Origin: Clostridia bacterium
GTDB taxonomy: Bacteria > Bacillota > Clostridia > Oscillospirales > CAG-272
Reading direction: 5' to 3'
NCBI GenBank assembly: GCA_017415805.1
Contig: JAFQEC010000020.1
Location: forward strand, 1 to 64,000
Length of the DNA stretch: 64,000 nucleotides
Shown: positions 42,644 through 52,224 of the stretch, piece after piece
Layout of the letters: each line of letters opens with the position of its first letter
How positions within the stretch are numbered: the stretch's first letter is position 1
Notes under the pieces: generated by a model
The model's database searches: none
The model's input: the letters and a program-made list of their open reading frames with translations, nothing else
What the model was told of the DNA's origin: nothing
Made by a program: the position numbers and the translations under genes

Positions 42644-44001
42644 CAATTCTTCAAGCTGTGGATTGGCGCGGGGATGCGACCGCCGCGCGAGACAAATTTT
42701 GCGGGCGAATAGGGCTTTAGCTCCATAATGGGTGCTGTTCCGAGCAGTCCGCCGAAGCTGACCGACTCGCCCGCCTTCTTCCCGTAGGCAGGGATCACGC
42801 GCACAGCCGTGGTCTTGGTGTTGGCCACGCCGATCGAGATCTCGTCGGCGATCAGGCCGCAAATGACCTCCTCGGGGGTGTCGCCGGGAACGGCGATCAT
42901 GTCAAGACCGACCGAGCACACCGCCGTCATGGCCTCCAGCTTTTCGATGGTGAGCGCGCCGCGCTCCACCGCCGCGATCATGCCCGCATCCTCGGAGACG
43001 GGGATGAACGCGCCCGACAGGCCGCCGACATGCGAGGACGCCATCACGCCGCCCTTCTTCACCGCGTCATTGAGCATGGCCAGCGCCGCCGTGGTGCCGC
43101 ACGCACCGCAGGACTCCAGACCCATTTCCTCCAGAATATGCGCCACCGAGTCACCGATCGCAGGCGTAGGCGCGAGCGACAGGTCAACGATGCCGAAGGG
43201 GGTGTTCAAGCGGCGTGCTGCCTCGCTTGCCACAAGCTGGCCCACGCGCGTGATCTTGAACGCCGTCTTTTTGATGACGTCCGCGAGCTCCGAGAGATCG
43301 CAGTCACCTGCGCGCCGAATGGCGGCGGCCACCACACCGGGGCCCGAAACGCCCACGTTGATCACCGCATCGGGCTCGCCGACGCCGTGGAACGCACCCG
43401 CCATAAAGGGGTTATCCTCGGGAACGTTGGCAAAAACGACCAGCTTTGCACAGCCGATCGACTGGTTATCGCGCGTCAGATACGCCGCGCGCTTGATGGT
43501 GCTGCCCATCAAACGGATGGCGTCCATATTGATGCCTGCCTTGGTGGTTGCCACGTTGACCGACGCACAAACGGTCTGGGTCTCGGCCAGCGCCTCGGGC
43601 AACACCGAGATGAGGTTGCGCTCCCCCGCGGTCATGCCCTTGTGCACCAGCGCCGAGAAGCCGCCGATGAAATTGATCCCCAGCGTTTTCGCGGCCCGTT
43701 GCAGGGTATGTGCCAGCTTGAGATACCCCTCGGGCGAGATGGCGCCGCCGATCTGCGAGATGGGGGTGACCGACACGCGCTTGTTCACGATCGGCACGCC
43801 GTACTCCTTCTCAATGGCACAGCCCGTGGATACCAGATGCTCGGCCGTTCGGGTGATCTTATCATAGACCTTGTCGCAAAGACGGTTCACGTCCTCGCTC
43901 ACACAATCGAGCAGCGAAATGCCCATGGTTACGGTACGGATATCGAGATTTTCCTCGCGGATCATCCCGATCGTTTCGAGAATATCAGCAGTATTCAGCA
44001 T
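42643..44001 (-). CDS. UPF0210/PFL-family protein (DUF711)
   Basis: 452 residues, the usual length. Glycine-rich segments near [11 protein letters not shown] and the C-terminal [10 protein letters not shown] belong to the DUF711 family, which resembles parts of glycyl-radical enzymes by fold but has no proven activity. It pairs with an ACT-domain gene 12 bases upstream, a conserved pairing (UPF0237-UPF0210). The ATG at 44001 follows GAGGTGG. Confidence 0.9.
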   Translation of the reverse strand: MLNTADILETIGMIREENLDIRTVTMGISLLDCVSEDVNRLCDKVYDKITRTAEHLVSTGCAIEKEYGVPIVNKRVSVTPISQIGGAISPEGYLKLAHTLQRAAKTLGINFIGGFSALVHKGMTAGERNLISVLPEALAETQTVCASVNVATTKAGINMDAIRLMGSTIKRAAYLTRDNQSIGCAKLVVFANVPEDNPFMAGAFHGVGEPDAVINVGVSGPGVVAAAIRRAGDCDLSELADVIKKTAFKITRVGQLVASEAARRLNTPFGIVDLSLAPTPAIGDSVAHILEEMGLESCGACGTTAALAMLNDAVKKGGVMASSHVGGLSGAFIPVSEDAGMIAAVERGALTIEKLEAMTAVCSVGLDMIAVPGDTPEEVICGLIADEISIGVANTKTTAVRVIPAYGKKAGESVSFGGLLGTAPIMELKPYSPAKFVSRGGRIPAPIHSLKN

Positions 44002-44013
44002 CGTGCCACCTCG

Positions 44014-44283
44014 TCAAATGTGGTGCATGGTGTTGAAGATATCCTCGTGCATGGCACGGATATCCAGGGCGCGCTCGCGACCCGTCGCCGCCAGAAGATC
44101 GGCAAAATCGGCAAAGGGGATGTCCAGCGCGTTGATCTCGACCACCATGATCATGGCAAAGTACTCCGAGAGAACGCTTTGCGTGATCTCCACGATGTTT
44201 GCGTTGTGTGCGGTGCAAAGGGCACTCACGTGTGAAATGATGCCGACGCTGTCGCGTCCGGTAACGGTGATGACTGCTTTCAT
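44014..44283 (-). CDS. ACT-domain protein, UPF0237 family
   Basis: 89 residues, one ACT domain: VTVTGRDSVGI-like opening (MKAVITVTGRDSVG) with the ligand-binding Gly, then HNANIVEITQSV. Likely binds an amino acid or other small ligand and works with the UPF0210 protein. The ATG at 44283 has AAAAAGGAGCG upstream. First gene of the operon, with a consensus promoter. Confidence 0.92.
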   Translation of the reverse strand: MKAVITVTGRDSVGIISHVSALCTAHNANIVEITQSVLSEYFAMIMVVEINALDIPFADFADLLAATGRERALDIRAMHEDIFNTMHHI

Positions 44284-44317
44284 GGTTTTTCGCTCCTTTT
44301 TGATATTTACTGATGCT

Positions 44318-44346
44318 ATTATATCGTATTGAAGAAAAAATATCAA
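44318..44346 (-). promoter_or_regulatory. Promoter of the ACT-UPF0210-ClC operon
   Basis: Minus strand TTGATA (44341-44346), 17-base spacer, TATAAT (44318-44323). Confidence 0.85.
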
Positions 44347-44399
44347 GTAGATTTTGAAAACAAATTTGCGCGCATGCGTGACGCTCGGAAAATTAAAGA

Positions 44400-44428
44400 T
44401 TGAAAAGTGCGCTTTTTTGTGTTATACT
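44400..44428 (+). promoter_or_regulatory. Promoter of the 44451 gene
   Basis: TTGAAA (44400-44405), 17-base spacer, TATACT (44423-44428). Divergent to the ACT operon promoter. Confidence 0.8.
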
Positions 44429-44450
44429 GATACCGTTGGAGGTGATTCGC

Positions 44451-45008
44451 ATGAATGAATTTTTGACCTACGAGCACGCGGTCAAGCAAAAAAACGTGGG
44501 CAAATGGCGCTTGGCGCGCATCGCGCTGATCGCGCTTTACATCTTTTTTGCGCTCACCTTCGTGCTTGCGTTCATCGCCCTTCACATCCCGCAGCTGATC
44601 GCGCTTTTGCCGCTGCTACTCTGGATGCTGGTGTTTTTTACCTGGCGCTTTGTCTGCGTGGAGTACGAATACTCCATCACGTCAGGCACCCTCACCTTCT
44701 GTAAGATCTACAACAACCGCGCCCGCCGCAAATTTCTGGAGATCACGCTGCGCGATGCGGTCTGTATTGCGCCGCTGGACGGCGCGCGCTATTCCGAGCA
44801 AGCCACCGCATGGCACCCCGAGCGCGAATTTTGCGCGGTCTCCTCGTGGAGCGCGCCCCATATCTACATGATCCTGTTCGAGCTTTCCGACCGCAAGCGA
44901 GGGGAAAAGCGCCGCGCGATCTTTTATTTTGAGCCCACTCAAAAGGCGTTGCAGATCTGCCGCTTTTACAATCCGTCTGCCACGGTCATGCAAAATTTAT
45001 CCGCGTAA
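44451..45008 (+). CDS. Two-helix membrane protein, DUF6106-like
   Basis: 185 residues. Two membrane helices (about 23-43 and 46-65), then a cytoplasmic domain with the EYEYSITSGTLTFCKIYNNRARRKF pattern type (about 73-97) that resembles DUF6106 proteins of Clostridia. Function unknown. The ATG at 44451 follows TTGGAGGTGA. It lies just upstream of mnmG, where many relatives have other genes; no terminator was seen between them, so read-through into mnmG is possible. Confidence 0.75.
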   Translation: MNEFLTYEHAVKQKNVGKWRLARIALIALYIFFALTFVLAFIALHIPQLIALLPLLLWMLVFFTWRFVCVEYEYSITSGTLTFCKIYNNRARRKFLEITLRDAVCIAPLDGARYSEQATAWHPEREFCAVSSWSAPHIYMILFELSDRKRGEKRRAIFYFEPTQKALQICRFYNPSATVMQNLSA

Positions 45009-45154
45009 GCGCACCCGCGCAGTCTGCCGCGCGCACGAAAGTGACATTTTGCACAAACGACAGAGCGCGCTTTGCGGATCATTTTTCAATACAATATCGA
45101 ACGGTATTCAAAACACTATTCGTCATTTTTCACAATTCCACGGAGGAAACCACC

Positions 45155-47017
45155 ATGCAAACACCCATCGCCGTTGCCGTTATCGGTGCGGGGCACGCCG
45201 GCATCGAGGCGGCACTGGCAAGCGCCCGAATGGGCGTGGAAACGGCACTTTTCACCATTTCCCTCGACGCCATCGCCAATTTGCCCTGCAATCCCTCGAT
45301 CGGCGGCACCGCAAAAGGGCATTTGGTCTACGAAATTGATGCTTTGGGCGGCGAAATGGGGCGCGCGGCCGATGCCGTGACCCTGCAATCCCGTACGCTC
45401 AACCTCGGAAAGGGCGCGGCCGTTCATTCCAAGCGCGTGCAGGCCGATCGACGGGGCTATCACCGCTATATGAAGCGCGTTCTGGAGCAAACGCCGCATC
45501 TGCACCTCATTCAAGCCGAAATTACCGATATTCTCACCAAAAACGGCCGCGTCAGCGGTGTTCGCACCCGCTTGGGTGAGATTTTCCCCTGCAAGGCGGC
45601 CATCGTGGCCGCGGGCACCTATCTGGAGAGCCGTATTTTCGTGGGTGACGCGCATTACGAGAGCGGCCCCGACGGGTTTCTGCCCGCACGCGGCCTGTCG
45701 GCCTCACTGGCCGAGCACGGCGTGCGATTGATGCGCTTCAAGACGGGCACGCCCGCGCGCATCCACCGCCGTTCGGTCGATTTTGCGAAGCTTGAGCTTC
45801 AGCCGGGCGAGCAAAACCCCCTTCCCTACTCCTATCACACGGGCGAGGATTATTTAGAGGGCAAGGAGCAGATCCCCTGTCACATCGTCTACACCAACGC
45901 CGAGACCCACCGCGTCATCCGCGAGAACATCCGTCGCTCGGCGCTCTTCGGCGGACACATTCACGGCACAGGACCGCGCTACTGTCCCTCGATCGAGGAC
46001 AAGATCACGCGCTTTGCCGACAAGGAGCGCCACCAGCTCTTTCTCGAGCCCGTGGGCGCAGATACCGACGAGCTGTATTTACAGGGCTTTTCGACCTCTT
46101 TGCCCACCGACGTGCAGCACGCCATGCTGCACACGCTAAAGGGCTTTGAGCGCGCCGAGATCATGCGCTACGCCTATGCGATCGAGTACGATTGCTGCGA
46201 CCCCACGCAGCTTGCGCTCACGCTGGAATTCCGCGCTCTGAAGGGGCTTTACGGTGCGGGGCAGTTCAACGGCACCTCGGGCTACGAGGAGGCGGCCGCA
46301 CAGGGCCTTTTGGCGGGCATCAACGCCGCACGGCAGGTGCAGGGCAAGGATGCCGTCATATTACCGCGCGCAACCTCGTATATCGGCACACTGGTGGACG
46401 ATCTGGTCACCAAGGGCACGCGCGAGCCCTACCGCATGATGACCTCGCGCTCGGAATACCGCCTGCTGCTGCGGCAGGACAACGCTGACGAGCGCCTCAC
46501 ACCCCTTGGATTCGAGATTGGCCTGGTTGATGGGGCGCGACACGCCGCTTTTTTGGCCAAGCAAGCGCACATCCGCACCGAGATCGCGCGCCTGAGCAGC
46601 ACGTACTGCTCCCCTGCGCGCGCAAATCCGCTGTTGAGCGAATGGGGGCTTGCAACGGTTGCGACGGGCGTCTCGCTGGCCGAGCTTTTGCGCCGCCCCG
46701 ACATCACCTACCAAATGCTCGCAGCACTGGACGACACACGCCCCGCGCTCACGCGTGCCGAGGCCGCCTCGGTCGAGGTTCGGATCAAGTACGAGGGATA
46801 CATCAACCGCCAGGCAAGCGAGGTCCTGCGTCAAGCGCGGCTGGAATCAAAGCCGTTGCCAAGTGATCTGGACTACACGGCCGTCACGGGCCTGCGCATT
46901 GAGGCGGCACAAAAGCTGAGTGCCCAAAAGCCCCTCACCGTCGGGCAGGCATCCCGCATCAGCGGCGTCAGCCCCGCCGACATCTCGGTTTTGCTGATCT
47001 ATCTCGGGATACGCTGA
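45155..47017 (+). CDS. mnmG: tRNA uridine-5-carboxymethylaminomethyl modification enzyme, MnmG/GidA
   Basis: 620 residues. FAD-binding GAGHAGIEAA (about 10-19), PCNPSIGGTAKGHL with conserved Cys, and GQFNGTSGYEEAA are family signatures. With MnmE it adds the cmnm5 group to wobble uridine. mnmE, usually just upstream, is not in the window. The ATG at 45155 follows ACGGAGGAAA; the in-frame extension to 45041 is not conserved. Followed by rsmG. Confidence 0.97.
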   Translation: MQTPIAVAVIGAGHAGIEAALASARMGVETALFTISLDAIANLPCNPSIGGTAKGHLVYEIDALGGEMGRAADAVTLQSRTLNLGKGAAVHSKRVQADRRGYHRYMKRVLEQTPHLHLIQAEITDILTKNGRVSGVRTRLGEIFPCKAAIVAAGTYLESRIFVGDAHYESGPDGFLPARGLSASLAEHGVRLMRFKTGTPARIHRRSVDFAKLELQPGEQNPLPYSYHTGEDYLEGKEQIPCHIVYTNAETHRVIRENIRRSALFGGHIHGTGPRYCPSIEDKITRFADKERHQLFLEPVGADTDELYLQGFSTSLPTDVQHAMLHTLKGFERAEIMRYAYAIEYDCCDPTQLALTLEFRALKGLYGAGQFNGTSGYEEAAAQGLLAGINAARQVQGKDAVILPRATSYIGTLVDDLVTKGTREPYRMMTSRSEYRLLLRQDNADERLTPLGFEIGLVDGARHAAFLAKQAHIRTEIARLSSTYCSPARANPLLSEWGLATVATGVSLAELLRRPDITYQMLAALDDTRPALTRAEAASVEVRIKYEGYINRQASEVLRQARLESKPLPSDLDYTAVTGLRIEAAQKLSAQKPLTVGQASRISGVSPADISVLLIYLGIR

Positions 47018-47174
47018 TCGCGGCTCACCCCGAAGCCCTTGCGGCAGCCCGCCCGATACCCCCCTCGTCGGCGCAAGCATGCAAACGAGTAAATATGCCG
47101 TTTTCTCATACCGTTATGCCACTAATTTCGTTTTTGCACCGTTTTTCGCACCGTTTTTCCAAAAGGAGGTCGCC

Positions 47175-47912
47175 ATGGATTTTGCAAGCTTTTACCCTCT
47201 TTTGCGCGCCGCACTGGCCGAAAACGGCCTGGAGCGCTTTGCGGGCGAGTCTTATGCGCAACGCTTTCACACCCTGTGCGAGCACATGCTCTCGGTCAAT
47301 CAAAGCATGAATCTGACCGCCATTCGCGAGGAAAAGGGCGTGATCCTGCGCCATTTCGTCGATTCGCTCACCGTTGAGCCTTATATCCCGCAAGGCGCGC
47401 GGATCATTGATGTGGGCTGCGGTGCAGGCTTCCCTTGCCTGCCGCTTGCGATCTGCCGCCCCGATCTTGCCATCACAGCACTGGACAGCACTGCCAAGCG
47501 TATCGCCTACGTACAAGACACCGCCGCGCGGCTCGGGTGCGCCAACCTCACCGCGTGCGCGGCACGTGCCGAGGAACAGGGCAAGGGGGCGTTGCGCGAG
47601 CGCTTTGACGTCTGTACCGCGCGCGCCGTTGCCGCGCTCCCCGTGCTGGCCGAGCTCTGCTTGCCGCTGGTGCGCACAGGCGGCATCTTCCTTGCCATGA
47701 AGGCCACGCGCGGCGACGAGGAGCTGGAGAGCGCACGTACGGCCATCGGCCGACTGGGCGGCAAGGTGGAGCACGTGCACCGCATCACTCTGCGCTCCCC
47801 CTTTGCTGAGCAAGAGAGCGATACGCGCATCATCATCGCCGTGCGAAAGGAGCATCCCACGCCCGCAGAATACCCGCGCGCCTTTGCGCGCATTCAAAAA
47901 AAGCCGCTTTGA
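47175..47912 (+). CDS. rsmG: 16S rRNA (guanine-N7) methyltransferase
   Basis: 245 residues. N-terminal NLTAIRE and SAM-binding IIDVGCGAGFPCLPLAI region (about 77-93) identify RsmG, which methylates G527 of 16S rRNA. The ATG at 47175 follows AAAAGGAGGTCG. It comes after mnmG in the common order and ends before a terminator. Confidence 0.96.
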   Translation: MDFASFYPLLRAALAENGLERFAGESYAQRFHTLCEHMLSVNQSMNLTAIREEKGVILRHFVDSLTVEPYIPQGARIIDVGCGAGFPCLPLAICRPDLAITALDSTAKRIAYVQDTAARLGCANLTACAARAEEQGKGALRERFDVCTARAVAALPVLAELCLPLVRTGGIFLAMKATRGDEELESARTAIGRLGGKVEHVHRITLRSPFAEQESDTRIIIAVRKEHPTPAEYPRAFARIQKKPL

Positions 47913-47960
47913 GCACAGCCAAAGCCCACGCAAATATATCGCATTTTCCGCGCTTTTCTT

Positions 47961-47999
47961 GCCGTATTTTGCACAATTCGTGCGGAATACGGCATTTTT
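47961..47999 (+). terminator. Terminator after rsmG
   Basis: GCCGTATT...GAATACGGC with inner GCAC/GTGC pairing and a TTTTT tail. Confidence 0.8.
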
Positions 48000-48122
48000 G
48001 GTGCGCAATCAACATTTTTTGCGCCATAATTACCATTTTTTACCATATTTATTTCGCTAAATTTTGCGCTTTGCTTGTGTTATGCTAGAAGAAAAAGCCA
48101 AAAAGCAAGGAGCGTACATCGA

Positions 48123-49007
48123 ATGGAAGCCTACAACATTTATAACCCCTCGGCACAAGGTGCACAAAGCGCAGCCGAAACACTTGTTTTCCTTCGCCCC
48201 GAGCAAATTCGGTGCAAAAGCACGCGCGCCCAGAGAAAAAAAGGCGCAGCAGAGGCAAGATCGGGGCGAAACGCCCTGATTCGGCTGGCAGAATCCATCA
48301 AGCGCTACGGAATTTTAGAGCCCTTGGCCGTCCGCTTGGTCAGCGACAGCGCAGGATATCCGTATTACGAGCTTCTGGAAGGCGAGCGCCGCTATCGCGC
48401 CGCCTGTATCGCGGGGCTGGCAAAGCTCCCTTGCCGGGTGCTCCGTGCCGACGACAAGCAGTGCGCGGAATGGGCTGTTTTTGAGAATTTAGAGCAAAAT
48501 GAGCTCAATTTCTTCGAAAAAGCCGAAGCCTTCGCGCATCTGATGCGCGATTTTCACCTCACACAGGAGGAAATTGCGCGCAAGCTCTCACTCTCACAGT
48601 CCGCGGTGGCCAATAAGCTGCGCCTTTTGCGGCTCACCAAGGCCGAGCGCGATTGCATCCTACAGCACGGCCTTTCCGAACGCCACGCGCGCGCACTGAT
48701 CCGCCTCACCGACGAGGGGCAACGACTGGCACTTCTGCGCGAAATCACCGCGCACCACCTGAACGTCGCCCAAACAGAGGCCAGAATCGAGGCATTTCTC
48801 GCCCCAAAGCCCGAGACAGAGCCAACAGAGACGGTCCGCGCGCCAAGCGGCGCATTGCCGCAAAAATTCGCCTTACAGGATCTACGCCCACTCTACAACT
48901 CCATTGACCGCACGCTTGCCATCTTCCGCAAGACGGGCATGGCCGCCGAATGTCGGCACGAGGAGCGCGAGAACGGCGTAGAAATTACCATTCATATCCC
49001 CAAATAA
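48123..49007 (+). CDS. noc: ParB-family protein, Noc-like
   Basis: 294 residues. ParB/Noc features in order: GERRYRA CTP-binding motif (87-93), ENLEQNELN (121-129), helix-turn-helix (about 146-168), and a short C-terminal dimerization domain. In Bacillus, Noc derives from ParB and prevents division over the nucleoid. The place between rsmG and parA matches noc. It lacks an obvious N-terminal amphipathic helix, so membrane binding is uncertain. The ATG at 48123 has AAGGAG upstream. A true second ParB is the alternative. Confidence 0.88.
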   Translation: MEAYNIYNPSAQGAQSAAETLVFLRPEQIRCKSTRAQRKKGAAEARSGRNALIRLAESIKRYGILEPLAVRLVSDSAGYPYYELLEGERRYRAACIAGLAKLPCRVLRADDKQCAEWAVFENLEQNELNFFEKAEAFAHLMRDFHLTQEEIARKLSLSQSAVANKLRLLRLTKAERDCILQHGLSERHARALIRLTDEGQRLALLREITAHHLNVAQTEARIEAFLAPKPETEPTETVRAPSGALPQKFALQDLRPLYNSIDRTLAIFRKTGMAAECRHEERENGVEITIHIPK

Positions 49008-49019
49008 GCCCCTTTTAGC

Positions 49020-49044
49020 CCCCGAGAACGTCTCGGGGGCTTTT
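49020..49044 (+). terminator. Terminator after noc
   Basis: GCCCCCGAGA/TCTCGGGGGC with a three-base loop and TTTT; the T tract touches the first parS site. Confidence 0.85.
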
Positions 49045-49059
49045 GTTTCACGTGAAACA
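49044..49059. promoter_or_regulatory. parS site 1
   Basis: Exact palindrome TGTTTCACGTGAAACA, the conserved bacterial parS, between the Noc-like gene and parA. ParB loads here as a CTP-dependent clamp. Confidence 0.97.
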
Positions 49060-49076
49060 GTGCGGGCGCTTTTGTT

Positions 49077-49092
49077 TGTTTCACGTGAAACA
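49077..49092. promoter_or_regulatory. parS site 2
   Basis: Second exact TGTTTCACGTGAAACA, 33 bases after the first, about three helical turns, so on the same DNA face. Confidence 0.97.
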
Positions 49093-49112
49093 GCGCGCTC
49101 GTTCCCAAAACG

Positions 49113-49128
49113 CGTTTCACGTGAAACA
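49113..49128. promoter_or_regulatory. parS site 3
   Basis: CGTTTCACGTGAAACA, one base off at the first position, 36 bases after the second. It ends 27 bases before the parA -35. Confidence 0.93.
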
Positions 49129-49154
49129 TTTTTCGCGTTTTTCGCAAAAATATA

Positions 49155-49183
49155 TTGCAAAAGCGGCTGTACAATGCTATAAT
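49155..49183 (+). promoter_or_regulatory. Promoter of parA-parB
   Basis: TTGCAA (49155-49160), 17-base spacer, TATAAT (49178-49183). Being next to three parS sites it may be repressed by spread ParB. Confidence 0.8.
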
Positions 49184-49238
49184 AAAAAGCAACAAGGTGC
49201 TTGCATTTATAGCCACACACCGGAAAGGAGTCGCACCG

Positions 49239-50000
49239 TTGGGAAAAATTATCGCATTTGCCAACCAAAAGGGCGGCGTGGGCAAAACCACATCCGCTGT
49301 CAATACGGCCGCGGCTCTGGGGATCCTGGGCTATCGCACACTCTTGGTCGATCTTGATCCGCAGGGAAGTGCCACTGCATCGGTCGGTGTCTCCAAAAAA
49401 TCGCTCCGCTTTTCGGTTTCGGATCTCCTGATTCGCGGCTGTCGCGCCGAGGACGCGATCCTGCACACCGAATTTGCAGGCTTGGATCTGCTCCCCGCCA
49501 ATATTTCACTGGCAGGGACCGAATTTGACCTGTTAGAGGGCGAGGACGGAGAAGCACACCTGCGAAAAGCACTGTCCACCCTGCGCGATGACTACGATTA
49601 CATTATAATGGATTGTCCGCCGTCGCTCGGAATGCTCACGATCAACGCCATGACCGCCAGTGACGGTGTGGTGATCCCCATGCAGTGCGAATATTTTGCG
49701 CTGGAAGGTCTTTCTCAGCTGATGATGACGGTCGGGCGCATCAAAAAACGGTACAATCCGCGTCTTGCAGTGACGGGAATACTCGTTACCATGTATAACG
49801 GGCGGCTTACGCTCTCCACGCAGGTTATGGCAGAGCTTCAAAAGCACTACGCCGATCGTGTATTTACCACTACCGTCTCACGTAACGTGCGCTTATCCGA
49901 AGCACCGAGCTTCGGCAAGCCCGTGCATTACCACGACAAGCACGCAAAGGGCGCGCGCGAATACATGGCAGTGGCAAAGGAATTGCTGGAACGCACATAA
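49239..50000 (+). CDS. parA: Chromosome partitioning ATPase ParA/Soj
   Basis: 253 residues. Deviant Walker A KGGVGKTTS (11-19), DLDPQGSAT, and DCPPSLG motifs mark the ParA/Soj group. It moves origins with ParB and in Bacillus also acts on DnaA. The start is TTG at 49239, eight bases after GGAAAGGAG, because the conserved KIIAFANQKGG follows at once; the ATG at 49155 overlaps the promoter. Confidence 0.96.
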   Translation: MGKIIAFANQKGGVGKTTSAVNTAAALGILGYRTLLVDLDPQGSATASVGVSKKSLRFSVSDLLIRGCRAEDAILHTEFAGLDLLPANISLAGTEFDLLEGEDGEAHLRKALSTLRDDYDYIIMDCPPSLGMLTINAMTASDGVVIPMQCEYFALEGLSQLMMTVGRIKKRYNPRLAVTGILVTMYNGRLTLSTQVMAELQKHYADRVFTTTVSRNVRLSEAPSFGKPVHYHDKHAKGAREYMAVAKELLERT

Positions 50001-50026
50001 AAAAGAACTGAAAGGAGATTTCGGAA

Positions 50027-50923
50027 ATGGCAAAGAAACCGGGAGGTCTCGGCAGAGATTTTTATTCCATTCTGGACGATAATATTATGGGAATGAAGGA
50101 AGGTGCCGCTACCACGCTCCGTATTTCGGAGGTAGAGCCGCGCAGCGATCAGCCCCGCAAGCAGTTTGACCGTGAGGCACTGGAGGCGCTGGCCGATTCG
50201 ATCGCGGCATATGGCGTGCTACAGCCCATCATCGCACGTCCGAACCCCAATTTTGAAGGAACGTATGAGATCGTGGCAGGCGAGCGCCGTTGGCGCGCCG
50301 CAAAAATGGCAGGGCTCACCGAAATTCCTGCCGTTGTACTGGACGGCGACGACCTCAAGACCGCACAGATTGCGCTGATCGAGAACGTCCAGCGCGAAAA
50401 CCTCAACGCCGTGGAAGAAGCGCTGGGCTACCAAGCGTTGATCGAGCGCTTTGATATGACACAGGACGAGGTGGCAAAGCAGGTCGGAAAATCCCGCCCC
50501 GCCATTGCAAACCTGCTGCGCTTGCTCGATCTGCCCGACGAGGTTCTGGAAATGCTCAAGGCGGGAGACCTCTCGGCGGGTCACGCACGCGCGCTTCTGG
50601 GACTTCGCAACCCCGACTTTATCCCGATTTTGGCGCATCGCATCGCGGCAAAGGGCCTTTCGGTGCGCGAGGTGGAGGCGATCATCCGCCGCGAGAACAC
50701 CGAGCCCGCGCCCGAGCTGCCGGACATCACGGGCGCGGCACAAAACCGCGTTTGGATGAAGGATCTGGAGCGTCGCACGCGCGAGCGTCTCGGCCGCAAG
50801 GTCAAGATCACACAAAACGACAAAAAACGATCCATCGAGCTGTTCTATGAGGACAACGAGGATATGGAGGCTCTGCTGACCGCACTGTGCGGCGCAGACA
50901 TTTTCAATGAGACCGAAGAATAA
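50027..50923 (+). CDS. parB: Chromosome partitioning protein ParB/Spo0J
   Basis: 298 residues. N-terminal GLGRDF motif that stimulates ParA, the CTP-binding GERRWRA (85-91), ENVQREN (119-125), helix-turn-helix (about 144-166), and a C-terminal dimer domain. Binds the parS sites upstream of parA. The ATG at 50027 is preceded by AAAGGAGA. 26 bases after parA, same operon; serS follows after 17 bases. Confidence 0.96.
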   Translation: MAKKPGGLGRDFYSILDDNIMGMKEGAATTLRISEVEPRSDQPRKQFDREALEALADSIAAYGVLQPIIARPNPNFEGTYEIVAGERRWRAAKMAGLTEIPAVVLDGDDLKTAQIALIENVQRENLNAVEEALGYQALIERFDMTQDEVAKQVGKSRPAIANLLRLLDLPDEVLEMLKAGDLSAGHARALLGLRNPDFIPILAHRIAAKGLSVREVEAIIRRENTEPAPELPDITGAAQNRVWMKDLERRTRERLGRKVKITQNDKKRSIELFYEDNEDMEALLTALCGADIFNETEE

Positions 50924-50940
50924 GGAGTATTATATATATT

Positions 50941-52224
50941 ATGTTAGATATTAAATATATTAAAGAGAATGCGGCATACGCCAAGGAACGCCTGGCCACC
51001 CGTCAGAAGGATTACAGTGCCGAGATCGACCGTCTGCTCGCGCTCGACGTCGAGCGCCGCGCGCTGATCGCCGATACCGAGGCCAAAAAGGCCGAGCAAA
51101 ACAAGATCTCCAAGTCCATCCCGCTGCTCAAAAAGGAAGGGAAGGACGTTGCGCCCATTTTTGCCGAGATGAAAGCCCTTTCCGAGACGGTCAAGGCCGA
51201 CACCGATAAAATCACCGCAATTGATGCAGAGATCGAGAAAATTCTGCTCTCGATCCCGAATATTCCCAACGAGCAGGTTCCCATCGGCAAGGACGACAAG
51301 GAAAATGCCGAGCTGCGCCGCTGGAGCGCACCCCGCGCCTTTGATTTCGAGCCCAAGCCTCACTGGGATCTGGGCAAGGATCTCGGCATTCTCGACCCCG
51401 ACACCGCCGCCAAGGTCACGGGCACACGCTTCCATTTTTATAAAGGACTGGGTGCCCGTCTGGAGCGCGCGGTCATCAGCTATTACCTGGACACCCACAC
51501 CGCGCACGGCTACACCGAGGTCTTCCCGCCCTTCATGGTCAACCGCGATTCGATGCGCGGCACGGGCCAGCTCCCCAAGTTTGAGGAGGACGCCTTCCGC
51601 GTGGCCAACAACGATTGCTTCCTAATCCCCACGGCCGAGGTGCCCGTCACCAACATGCACCGCGACGAGATCCTGGACGGTGCAAAGCTCCCCATCTCCT
51701 ACTGTGCGTATTCGGCATGCTTCCGTGCTGAGGCAGGGTCTGCGGGCCGTGATACGCGCGGACTGATCCGTCAGCACCAGTTCAATAAGGTGGAATTGGT
51801 AAAATTTACCAGCCCCGAGACCTCGTACGAGGAGCTGGAAAAGCTCACGAACGACGCCGAGCGCGTGCTGCAGGGTCTGGGCCTTCCCTATCGCGTGGTG
51901 CGCCTCTCGACAGGTGACCTGGGCTTCTCGAGCGCTATGACCTATGACATTGAGGTCTGGATGCCCTCGTACGATCGCTATGTGGAGATCTCCTCGTGCT
52001 CCGACTTTGAGGATTATCAGGCACGCCGCGCCAACATCCGCTACCGCGAGACCCCCAAGGACAAGCCGCGTCTGGTGCACACCCTCAACGGCTCGGGCGT
52101 TGCGGTCGGTCGCACGGTCGCCGCGATCCTGGAGAACTATCAGAACGCCGACGGCTCGGTAACCGTGCCCGAGGCCCTGCGCCGCTATATGGGCTGTGAC
52201 GTGATCGCGCCCGAGCAGCTTTGA
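50941..52224 (+). CDS. serS: Seryl-tRNA synthetase
   Basis: 427 residues. N-terminal long coiled-coil arm (about 25-100) that binds the tRNA variable loop, class II motif 2 ([14 protein letters not shown], about 257-270) and motif 3 ([18 protein letters not shown]). Charges tRNA-Ser in the cytoplasm. The 17-base gap from parB leaves no room for a T-box leader, so it is expressed with the partition genes. Its stop overlaps the next start. Confidence 0.97.
   Translation: MLDIKYIKENAAYAKERLATRQKDYSAEIDRLLALDVERRALIADTEAKKAEQNKISKSIPLLKKEGKDVAPIFAEMKALSETVKADTDKITAIDAEIEKILLSIPNIPNEQVPIGKDDKENAELRRWSAPRAFDFEPKPHWDLGKDLGILDPDTAAKVTGTRFHFYKGLGARLERAVISYYLDTHTAHGYTEVFPPFMVNRDSMRGTGQLPKFEEDAFRVANNDCFLIPTAEVPVTNMHRDEILDGAKLPISYCAYSACFRAEAGSAGRDTRGLIRQHQFNKVELVKFTSPETSYEELEKLTNDAERVLQGLGLPYRVVRLSTGDLGFSSAMTYDIEVWMPSYDRYVEISSCSDFEDYQARRANIRYRETPKDKPRLVHTLNGSGVAVGRTVAAILENYQNADGSVTVPEALRRYMGCDVIAPEQL

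Noticed and set aside
44284-44450. Replication origin at the strand switch
   Set aside because: No cluster of TTATCCACA-type DnaA boxes, no dnaA/dnaN and no AT-rich unwinding run. The region is explained by two divergent promoters.
47913-48122. Small RNA gene in the AT-rich rsmG-noc gap
   Set aside because: The structure seen is a terminator hairpin at 47961-47999; nothing conserved was recognised in the rest.
50924-50940. T-box leader for serS
   Set aside because: Only 17 bases lie between parB and serS, too short for any T-box.
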